A stretch of 64,000 bases of DNA from Aedes albopictus (taxonomy: Eukaryota; Arthropoda; Insecta; Diptera; Culicidae): NCBI RefSeq assembly GCF_035046485.1, contig NC_085137.1:448004980-448068979 (forward strand), given 5' to 3'. The notes beneath the pieces were generated by a model, which worked only from the letters and a program-made list of their open reading frames with translations, ran no database searches and was not told where the DNA came from. Of the stretch, positions 13,201 to 25,200 are shown piece by piece; position 1 is the stretch's first letter; the number at the start of each line of letters is the position of its first letter. A program made the translations under genes and the position numbers.

Positions 13201-16200
13201 CGATCCGCAACTTTCAGCCCATTGTCAACTATTTGGCGCAAGGCCTTCTCCCCAACACCTCCTCTCAATGCGTACGGATTCTTCAACCAATCATGGGCCG
13301 CTTCCATCTTGTTATTGATCGCATTGTGAATCTTCTTCAACACCGTCAGATTGTCCAACTCGCTCTGATCTTCGTCATAAGTTGTCAACTGCAACACCCG
13401 AATAATTTCCTGAATCTCCTCGCTCATCCTCGATGCCAAATAGTTCCTGTTCTCAGCTGCCTCATCAGACCCCTTCCCATTCTGCTCGGCAATCAGAATA
13501 AACACCTTCATGCTGCAAATCAAGATCGGCGCCAAGATCTTCACCTGCTCCAAACATCGCACCAGAATCTCACTATGTACCTGATGAGTCAATTCCTTCT
13601 CCCTAGCTCCGACCTCCCTCGAAACTTTGCTCAAGCACGGACTCAAATCCTTCAGAAACTGTACCAAATCCTCCATCGTGTCGATCACCTCGGACACCGC
13701 CAGGTAATCCAGCACCCGCTTACACTCCCGAATGATCTTCCTTACCTCGGACTCGTCGAAACAAAGCAACAGCGACGATGTGCCCTGCAAAATCCCCCGG
13801 GACCCCTCGATCAGTTTCTTCCGAGCCGGCCCGGAAAAAGGGTCCATCTTGAGCATGCCGGAAGCCTCCTCCAGCAACTGGGCGGCATTCTCGACCCGGG
13901 CCAAGGCGGAGGGCATATCCTGCTTGAGGATATCGTCGTCCGAGTTGTGTATCGTTTCACGGCCCACCCGGACCAAATTGGTGACTGCCAGCGATACCGC
14001 CTGAACCGGCCGGCTGAGATCGGGCATGGCATTGCCATCTTCTGCTTCTTCGTGGAGAATTACCAAGCGGGAGACCTGTCGGGAGAGGATAGAAAAGAGT
14101 GTAAATTATACTATTCGCATTTTAAACTGTTAGTGTAATGGATGTAGTAACGCACGATAAATTAGCTAATTCCAACACCGATTTGTATCCAAATACATTC
14201 ACAATCTGCGAATTTCTGAATAACTACTGCAGAAATTTCAATATAGCGATACCTCTTCAAGTACGGCAAGATTGAATGCGAAAATTGTAGGGGGACGCAG
14301 AGTGATCTCGGTCTCTAGTAGCAACATCCATTACACTCGAACATTCCTTTCTCTTTCCAAATGAATGTAAGGACTTAGCCGGCGTATGAGTATGAACAGT
14401 TACTCCAGGATTTCTTCCATACTTGCTACAATGATTCTATCTTGAATTTCTCCAGAGATTCCTTTAATATATCATCTAGGAATTCTACCAGACATTTCTT
14501 CGGGGACTTGTCCTTAGATATCTTTAAAAGTTGCTCCAGTTCAAATGCTGCTTTCGAGATTGTTTCAGGAGTTTCACCAGAGATCCATTACAATATTCCT
14601 TCAGAGATTTCTTCAAAGGTTTTTACATATATTCCTTCCAGAATTCCGCTGTAGATTGCTCCAATAATTCCATTTGGAATTATTCGAAGTATTTCTGCAG
14701 GAATGTCTTCCGAAAATTGTTCGAGAAAATTTTACTAGAGGTTATTCAAAAGTTAATCCAGGAATATCTTTAAAAACTCCGTTAGTATTCCTCCGCAGAA
14801 CTCTACGATCGAATAAAGTTCGCCGTAACACGAAGTTAACCATCTACAAAACGTTGATTAGACCGGTCGTCCTCTATGGGCACGAAACATGGACCCTACG
14901 TGCAGAGGATCAACGCGCCCTTGGAGTTTTCGAACGGAAGGTGTTGCGTACCATCTACGGCGGAGTGCAGATGGAAGACGGGACTTGGAGAAGGCGAATG
15001 AACCACGAGCTGCATCAGCTGCTGAGAGAACCAATCATCGTCCATACCGCGAAAATCGGGAGGCTACGGTGGGCGGGTCACGTTATCAGGATGTCGGATA
15101 GCAACCCGACTAAAATGGTTCTCGAGAGTCATCCAACCGGTACAAGAAGACGTGGAGCGCAGCGAGCTAGGTGGGTCGACCAAGTGGATGACGATCTGCG
15201 GACCCTACGCAGAGTGCGGAACTGGAGACAAACAGCCATGGACCGAGTGGAATGGAGGCGGTTTCTATGTACAGCAGAGGCCACCCCGGCCTTAGCCTGA
15301 CCGGTAAGGTAAGGTAAGTAATTCCTTCAATAATTCGTCCAGAAATTACTGCAGACATGGATTTTTTTCATTTTTTATCCAGGGATTCCTACAAAAATTC
15401 TTCCAGGAATTCGCTAAGAAAGCTCTCGTGAGGTTCCCTAAGGAATTCCTCAAGGGATTGCTTCCAATGTTCATCATGGGATTTCTTCACAAATTTCTCC
15501 AAGATTCCTCCAGGGATTCGCCTTGGAATTCCTTCTGTGATTCTTTCGGGAACAACTCCCAGGGTTATTTTGAAAATGCCTCCGAGAACTCTTCTTGGGA
15601 TCCCTTCAGGAATTCCTCCTGGAATTCTTCCAGAAACTCCCCCAGGAATTAATCTAAGACTTCCTCCAGGAACTGTTTAGGGATCCCCTTAGGAATTCCT
15701 CATGGGATTGCTTTCAAGCTTCCTCCTGGGAACTCCTCAAGGGATTCCTTAAGGAACCGCTACATGAATTGTTCCAAAAGTTCCTCTGCGTACTCTGTTT
15801 AGGATTCCTTCAGGATTTCCTCTGGAATTTCAGTGATTACTTCAGAGCTTCCTCCTGAGATTTCTTCAGAAACTCCTCCTAGAATTCCCTCAGAAATTGA
15901 TCCTTGGATTTCTTTAGGAATTCTTCCTGCGATTCCTCTAATAACTCCTCAAGAAATTCCTCCAGAAATTTCTCCAGGATTCCTCTTGGAATTCCTTCAT
16001 GGATTCCTCTAAAACTTCTCACAGGGATTCTTCCGGGAGTTCCTCTAGCATTTTTTCTGGAGATTCCTTTAGTGACAACAAAACGGTTAACTATAGAACC
16101 GACACAAGCAATCTGAGTGTTGTTTACTCGGGTCTTCTGCACTCAATCACGCACGGAGAGAGATAGCAGAACATCGTCAAAGCACGCTGTGATGCTCTGT

Positions 16201-19200
16201 TTCTGTTAATGTCTTTTCTGTTCCATCGTTTCGTTTTGACGTCTCCACTCACAGACATTTTGATTCAAACCTGTTTAGATGTGCCTAGGTGAAAGCTGTG
16301 TAAGTTTGTGCTCCGTTCAAAGTTTTGTTAATTAAAAATGAATCAAGTCATTAGGTCCGAAATTTATATGTGCGATTATAATTTCAGTGTAATGTTGTCA
16401 GCCGTTCAAATTGTCCATGTTCAAACCCACTTGACCTAAAAACAACCTTTAATGTGAGTAATTTTATGTTTTATGTAACAAATGACTTGACTACTCAAAC
16501 TTTGTATGTAAATTGTAGTTTGCCCTGAAGATGAGTGGATAAACGCTCGAAACATCGGCTATAATTAAAACCGTTGTTTTATAAGTAACCCGATGACCGA
16601 AAACGCTGTAATTGCTAGTTTCCTCCAGAGGTTCCTACAGATATTCCTCTTGATATACCACACTGAATTCCTCTAGATATTCCTCCAAGAATTCAAACTG
16701 ACAGTGCGCCAGTAGTTCTTCAAGGAAATCTTCCAGGAATTCCTCCAGGAACTTCTCTAAGCATTCCTTCAGGGATTCCCCATGGGATGTATACAGGGAT
16801 TCCTCCAGGAATTCCACTAGAGATTTCTCAAGAAATTTCTCTAGACATTCCTCTAGGAATTCTTACAGGCATGGCTCCAGGAATTTCCCAAGGCGTCTCT
16901 CCAGGCATTCCTTCAGAAATTCCTCTTGGGATTACTCTAAGCATTCCTCCAGGAATTTCTTTAGGAATGCCTGCACTACACCTACGGAAATTTCTCCAAA
17001 AAAAATCTCTTGGGATTCCTCCAGAAATTTCTCCAGGAATTCCCCCCGGAGTGTATCCAGGAATTATTCCAAGAATTTCTCCAGTGATTCCTGCATGAAT
17101 CCCTTCTGAGATACCTCTGAGAATACCTTCAAGGATTTCTCCAAAAATCCTCCAGGAAATCCTCCAGGGATTTCATCAGGAATGCCCCCAGGAATTTCTC
17201 CCAGAATTTATGCTGGAATTATTCCAGGTATTCCTCCAGGCATTTCTCCAGGGACTCCTCCGGCAATTCCACCAAGATTTTTTCCAGGGATTACCCCAGG
17301 TATTTCTTCAGGAATTCCTCAAGGAATACCTCCAGGATCTCTTCCAGGAATACCTCCAGGAATTCCTTCGGAAACTCCTACAGCAATTCCTCCAGGGATT
17401 TCTCCAGAAAATCCTCCATGGAATCCTTCAGAAATTCTTTCAGGAATTTATTCAGGAATTCATCGAGGAATTTTTCCAGGGATTCATTTGGGATTTCTTC
17501 CAGAATTTCCTCAAGGAATTCCTCTGGGAACTCCTACTGGAATTACTCTAGGAATTACTTCAGAAATTTATCCAGGGATTCCTCTTAGGATTCTTCCAGA
17601 GATTCCTACAGAAATTTCTCCGACGATTCCTTCAGAAATTCTTCCAAGAATTCCTCCAGAAATAATTCCCAGTAAACTCCTCTAGGAATTGCTTCAGAAG
17701 TTTCTCCAGAGGTTTCTCCCAGAATTCATCTAGAGATTCCTCCAGGTATTAATTCAGGGATTTCTTCAAGAATTCCTCTAGGGATTTCTCCAGGAGTTCC
17801 ACCTGGGATTCCACCAGGAATTTGCCCAGAAGATCCTCGCGGCATTTATCCTAAGGTTCTTCCAGAAAAATGCTTCAGAAATTCCTACAATAATTCTTCC
17901 AAAAGTCCTCCAGGAGGTCTTCCAAGACTTTCTCTTGAAATTTCTCTAAGGATTCCTCCAGGAATTCCTCAAGATGTTTTTTCTCCAGGGTGTCCTCCCA
18001 GATTACCTCTGGAGAATCCCCCAGGAGTTCCAGGGATTCTTTCAAAATTTCTTCCAGAATATGCTCCAAGAATTTCACCTGGGAGTCCTGGAATCCATCC
18101 AGGAATTCTTTCAGGTATGCCACCAGGAATTTATGTAGGAATTTCTCCACGAGATCATTCAGGAATTCCTCCGGAGACGGTTTGACGTATAATCTCCATT
18201 TTATATATTAAATTTATTTAGACAAACAAACAATCCCATGAACTTGTACTCCATGCTGCAAACGGATCATTTTATGGTTGTGCAACATAGTATACAAAAT
18301 ATCGAATCGATGTGAAAACATCGATTCAAAGCATTCGATTTAATCGGTGAATCGATTCTGCTGGAACGACTCGAATCGATTCACAAAAATCGATACATCA
18401 GCCAAACTTGCCCAATGCTATTCCACGGTTTCTTACAGAAATTCTTTTCAGATTCCTTCTGAAATTCCGCCTGGAGTTCCTTCGGGAATTTCTTCTAAGA
18501 TTTCTGCTTGAATTTAACCTAAGATATTTAGTGGAACTTTTCCCGGGGTTTCAGAAAAAAAAACTCCTGGATTTTATTCCACAGGTTTTCTTCCGTAGCT
18601 CCTCTCAGCGTCTGCCAGCCAAAAACATTTTCGGCAAGGAATTCCGGTGGTAAGTAATTTCGGTAGTTGTGTCCAAAGAATACCTGAGAAATATCCCCAG
18701 AAGAACTTTGCGCGGAATTTTCAGGATACTTCCGAAAGGAACTCAGTCAAAAAATTAGGAAATGATTTCCGGTTGAAACATTGCAGTAATTTCTAGCAGA
18801 AGTGCCAAGACGAACTTTTAGGAAAATCCCAGGAGAAACTTCAGTAGACGGAACTTTGAGAGGAATCCTGGGAAAATATCTGGAAAAATCCTGGGAGGAA
18901 GCCCGAGAGAAATACCTGGATGAAATCGTTTAGAAATCCCGAAAGGAACTCCCAAAAATCCCAGGAAAGCCCCTGGGAGATATCGTGGGAGAAAGTCCTC
19001 GTGAAATTCCGATAGAAACTGTAGAAGAAATCCGAAGAAAATCATTGAGAGAAATTCCGGTACGAAATATAGGATGAATCCGTGATATGATTTGGAAGCC
19101 CCTGAAAATAACTCACGTGAACTTACTGCAGAAACTTTGGGAGCAATTTCAGAAGAAATATCCGTAAAGGCTTTTGGACATATCTGTGAAGAAATCCCTG

Positions 19201-22200
19201 TAGAATCCCGAGAGAAGCGTTAGAAAACCTGGAAAAACTTTTTGGAGAATCCAGGGAAAAGTTCTAAAAGAAATTTCAGCAGAAATACTGTTTTCATTGA
19301 GAAAATTCGATGAACTTCAAAGAAAAAAATCAATCCCGGGGGAAATACCGGTAGAGCCTCTTTAAGAAATCTCGAAAGAAGGCACTCCGAAGCAAAACTC
19401 TGTAGTTTCAGGAAACCCCTGGAAGAATTTTTGGGTAGAACTTTAGAAAATATATCGCAAGAGCATCCTGGAGCAATTTCTGGAGAAACTCCGAGAGTAG
19501 TTTCGGAAGGGAGTAACCCGGAACACTTTAAGGAGGTTTCCATAAGAGTTTAAAAAAAAACAGGAGTAATCCAGAGTAGAATCGTGGATCCAGAAGGAAT
19601 TCAAGAACAAATCCTCATAGATATGTAATGAGACTACCGGTAAGCATCCCCATCGACATCTGCCGGAAATCCAACAAGAACTATAGGAACTAAACCTTCG
19701 TCACCGTATACAAAAGGCAAAAAGGGCAGTTTCACAAAATTATGGAGTACACCCGGAACATGGTTCACATGAAAACTGTCGGAAACCACTTCTGTGTAAC
19801 GCATATGTACACGAAATGTAACGAAAGCGTTGCCCCGTGTATCAGGGTATCACTTCGATGTCATCGATGAACTGTGTAGCACGATACAACATAGAAACAC
19901 TTTCGGTCGAGTAGACTTTGCCATCTCCAGCCAGGTCAACGACTGTCGAAGAGGATACCTTCTCGAGCATCTTCCGGTTCAACTAAAAGCAGTAGAAGTT
20001 CGAGATCTTTCAGAAGATCTACAGCTACTCCGTGTCGGATAGTGGGATAGATAGATTGTGAAGTTGGCCGATGTGCGACAGCATTACTTTATCACGGAAA
20101 ACTCATAAGCCGGGAAGGAAGGAAACCGTGGTCGATAAACTAGACTACAATCAACACTCGATCGTGTCCGAGTTCATCGAGAGGTGTTTTGTGTCGTTTC
20201 AGAAGACCGTAGATGTTCCTTCTGGTTATGCACGAACATGGCGAATTTCTATTGCTGATCCGCTAAAGAGACAAGCCCCTGTTGATAAACGAGTAACACA
20301 AATTTGTACCCTCGTAAATCGGCTACACTCGGAACGCCTTCAGTACGGGAGTATCATTCATGCGTACCGACCGGCACATCCTAACCCCCAGCCCGGTCAT
20401 GATCCCCAAGCAGCTGTGCTTCGGCTTAACAGCGAATCCGTTCTCGCCGATCTACGGAGTGAAAAACATCCTCCGGGATATGTACGGCCCGGCCAGTTCA
20501 TATCGTGGTGTAGCGAAACAACCCATCAGTTGCAGATCGTAAACGGCGTAAACTTAGAAAAGGTTTACAACAAGCTGGTTGCGTTGGTGAAGGTTTCCGG
20601 AAGCGGTACAAAGGCTCTTGACAAGAATGTGGAAGTGAAGTACTGAAGTGTGGACTAAGGTGTTACATACACAGCACTTCATGTTTAGCTAGGAAGCCTT
20701 TGAATAAAGTTCACAGACAGCTGCAAGCGCTGAAGAACGAAGAAGCTTCGTAGAAGAGGAACTGTGTCAAAAACGTGTGTATTATGAAGTGTTTCGTGGT
20801 TAAACTTTGACACTGCCTTAACTTAAGCATCTTACTCCTAGTTCCTCTACGATAGACCGATGCCAATCTGAAGTTGAGTGATATAAAGCAATGGAAGTGC
20901 GTGGTGGGAGGTGGAGCTGTTAGGTTACCGCAGCTGATCACAGATGAATGATTGTACGACATTTCCCCGAAAACCAGTTCCCCGAATGAAGTTTCCCCGA
21001 AAGTTTTTTCCCCGAATGTACCGTTTCCTCGAAAAATGTTTCCCCGAATGTACCGTTTCCCCGAATGTACCATTTCCCCGAATGTACCGTTTCCCCGAAA
21101 AGATTATTGCATATGCCATTTAACACTGACCCAATTCACAACTAGGGGCATCCGGTCTTTAGGACGAAGTACGCTTAGCCAAAGTACGTCAGATCGAAGT
21201 ACGTTAAGCCGAATGGGTTGCGAAGCTGAAGTTCATGGGGTAAAATGGGTCAGTAGGCCCTCTTCTAAATTTTCTTCATAAGCGATGTTAAAATTTGTTT
21301 TCGAAGGCCTAAAAGATGTTTGAGTCCCTTGAGTGTTTTACATTCCTCGAATCTAGGGAATTCTATGGATACTGAGATATACTTCCATGATTATACATTA
21401 TTCTTTTATCCTTTTCCCTTTTCCCAAATAGATGATTTCTTGATGTTGATGTTATACTGTTACTGAAGAACTGATGATGAACCCAAGTAACATGTTGATA
21501 GGCAATTAGTCTTGTAGAGGTTTTGAAAACCGTCATAAATCTTTCTATCCATTATTTTAGTTTTATTATGGTTCTTAGAACCTCTTCTAGTGTATTTGAC
21601 TAAACAATGTTACTTGGGAAGTGATCACTCTGCCAACATTCCATCTGAAAATTTCGCCTCTTTTTATAACACGCAGTTGTTTTTAGTTGTAATATTGCAT
21701 AGCTTATTGACGGTAGTAATTTATCAAACCATTGACTGTCCCATGTACAGTTTACCCTTCTTCGAGATGTCGTCTATTCTTTTGAGTATTGGGTTATATA
21801 TGATCAAACTGGGCTTTCAACGCAATCGTAATGATGCTCGTCCGGCGTAATGATACTTTCGGCCTAGTGATTGCAGCCTAACGTACTTCGGCCTGACATA
21901 CTTCTGTCTAAAGATCCAGCAGCGTCTTTTTGGCTAGATTGATAACATTTCATTTAATAAAATTTTCCTTCTTTCAAACATAGGCTGTTCTTTCCAATTG
22001 AACTGCTCAATCAATCATCAGTAATTTGACTGCTGCTATATTTATTATTTTTTTGTGACTGACTGTTCTAGTAGGTATCTACAGGCGTTATAGTAGAAAT
22101 CTTCATCAAAGATTCTCCCTTCTTTCATCATATACTGTTCTTTCAAAATATTGCCGGCGGTCTAACTACTAGTATGTTCTGTAGAAATGTCAATTCCAAA

Positions 22201-25200
22201 TGCTACTTCGGTCATAATTGATCCATTGAATTACAAAAAAAGAACTGAAGAGTGCTTAGCTTCAAATCTGTTTGCCAAACAAATTGAATTACATTGACTT
22301 TTGTTTTAAAGCCTGTTAATATACATTAAAATTGTGCTCATAGACTTCCTTCGCTAGCAAGAATATCTTAAGACTTAAAGTTGAAGTCATCTGGATCATG
22401 TGTTTTACAATGACAATGAACTTTAGCAGATTACTACCACAATCACGATGACTCGTTTTAAAGGTATTATGGGTTTGAAGGGCGTTTTCATCAATTGAAA
22501 ATTCAAAAATAAATAGAAAGAACAGCCTATGAATGAAAGAAGGGAAAATTATGATGAGCGTGTTTTTAATTGAGTGCCATGTCATTTTCAATTAGTACAA
22601 CAGAAAAGAACGACCCACATTGAAAAAAAGCAAACCTCATTGAAGCATCATGAAGAACATTATGTTTCGAAGAATTCATGGTAAGTGGGAATGCACAATA
22701 TCAATGAGATGTGAAAGTTTCTATGATCTTGATGTCTTTCTAAAGACTACACATTGGCACACTTTGTACTCAGGCTAGCTTTCCGCTACTTCGTTTCAAT
22801 GACTAGTTTAGAAAATGGAATTAATCAAGAAAATGATTAGAAACCAGTACTAAAAATAGTATTATAAATATTTCGGGGAAACGGTACATTCGGGGAAACA
22901 GTCCATTCGGGGAAACGGTACATTCGGGGAAACGATTCGTTCGGGGAATCGTTTTTCGGGGAATTAACTTTCGGGGAAACTTCATTCGGGGAACTGGTTT
23001 TCGGGGAAATGTCGTACAATCCAGATGAATTGATAAGGGCCTGTCCGTATCAGAAATCTGGCCAAAGTCTACACTCCATACAAATTTCAAAAATTTTCTA
23101 TGATAAAAAGTCTGCGAGGAGGGATGGAGGTTCTGAGAAGGCCGAAAATGAGTCTACGTAGTTTATGGACGGCGCCTAAGGGATCTTGAGGCGAAAAAAC
23201 GTCAACGATGATGTAGGCTGAAGACTGGAGATCAAGGATATATTAGCGGTGAAGTTGCTCATTGGGTATACCAGTGAAACGCTAATGCATACTAAATACG
23301 GATGATTCACGATCTTTGGAAGGGACAGACCTGCATGTGAAAGGTGTTGCAGTACACGGGTAATTGTTTGTAGATAAATTGATCGACGCTATTTGTGTGC
23401 CAGTCTCTTCTACTTTGTGGCGTGGATTGAGTGTTTGCCAAAGTGTTAGGACGGTTATGCCGTACCTCGATCGAGCTTCGGAGTATGATGGTAATGCACA
23501 ACGAATGGTTGAGTAATCCGAAGCGGTATTGTGAGTGATGTTGATATAAAATATATCATTAACCCTCATGCAGAAAAACGCATGGTTGATTTTCAAACTA
23601 AGTATTTACTTATTCCAAAGTTATATTTCTTTGTTCTTACTTGGAGTTTATCTATCAAAACAATCAATTCCCATCATTCCATATAACGTTAAAAACTTCA
23701 TTTGTTTCAACAAAATGGGGACCACAAACATGGCTCGGAAGCACTCACACATCTTTAAAATTCTCACCCCAGCATCGTCACAACGAAGAAAGTGTTTCAA
23801 ATCCATCACTCCAACTTCCAAGTGCAGTTTTGGACGTGATGGATAACGCGCAGTTACTCAAAACAGCATCAACAGAAAGTTGGTAGGTTTCACCTTTTTG
23901 TCTTTTTTTTTTATTCGTTCTCGCTTCCATCCGCTTTCCGAGTGTTTAAAAATAGATTTCCGAGCTGCCGCAGGAGTTGCCGTCACAACACAATCACATT
24001 CCGGCTTTGTTAGTGGCAAAAGTGCAGTTGTTTAAAACGATCCGTTATTTTATGTTGAAACTACCAAATCTTTGTTTGTTCTAACCAACTGTAAAAAATT
24101 TCGACAAAAGAAAATATTTGTATTACACTAGTTTACAGCATTTTTGAACTCGGTAAGCTGATGATCATTTTTGGTGTAGAATCATACCCTGAGTTCAAAA
24201 ACGTGAAGGACAAAAATTACAGTAGAGCGGAAATTTTTTCGACATTCCATACAAGGTTGATGATTTGAAATCGATTTTTGTTCTATTTTTTAAGCAAAGT
24301 CGCTCACTTCACACATCTCATTCTCCGTAATCAATGCTCCGATTGAGCTGAATTTTTTACTGTAACTCGCCTACATATGATATGTCAAATAAACGTTGAA
24401 AAAGAATTTTTAGGTTGTTTTTTTTTCTTATTGAAAAAAATACATTTCTTCATATATTTTTGGAAATTTTGCTAAAATTTAAGGAGATCGTCCCAAAAAC
24501 TCGCTAGTATCTTGAATTTCATCAATCTGACGTAAAACCTGCATTCAGAAGATCGAATGGTATTGTAATCAGCTTTTAATTTATGGAAAAAGATTTGAAA
24601 TTGGTTGAAACAAACGCAATACATTTGAATTTTAATAAATTCCATATTTTAAAAAATTGTAAAACTCGATATTGAGCTAAAACTTAAAAACTGCTCTACT
24701 TAAATTTTTTTAAAGCACGGTTTCGAAATCAGCGCTAAATTGTACTTTAAAGATTTTGGTCGTTGACAGAAGTTCACGATTTTCGTTTTATTTTGTAAAC
24801 TAGTGTTATCAAACAATAAAACAGTTCAGTTCAAACTAGAAATCTGTTTGTCGCTATAGTAAACTGAAAATTCGGTTGATTTGAACTAGAATTTAATTGT
24901 GTTTACAATTTATTTTTCTGCGTGTAGTAGGATGTTGGGGGTACGGTAAAGGCTGGGTATGCTGCGCAATTCAGATCCCATTGTGATCCACTAGCCTCTG
25001 CCCAGCAACTCCTATCCCTACCTCCACGCGGTACCGGCCGGAAACTATGAGCAACCTTAGGGAAGATCGGGTAACCAACCCCGGTGGGAACTTTGGTCGT
25101 AGGCTGACAGGGAAGGGGGGGTTTGCTTCGGTAAACCTGAGCGTCTGTTCTCCAGGAGGAGCGGCTCACAACAGCGTCTGATCCCCATGTTAGGGGCGGC

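Noticed and set aside
13233..14138. 301-codon plus-strand frame
   Set aside because: Antisense shadow of vinculin exon 2.
16525..16555. Canonical hammerhead ribozyme
   Set aside because: The CUGAUGA core is interrupted by extra bases; kept only as a Penelope-type motif.
17182..17685. Collagen-like or glutamine/leucine-rich protein ([20 protein letters not shown])
   Set aside because: Two overlapping frames of the same 15-bp degenerate minisatellite give both readings; not a gene.
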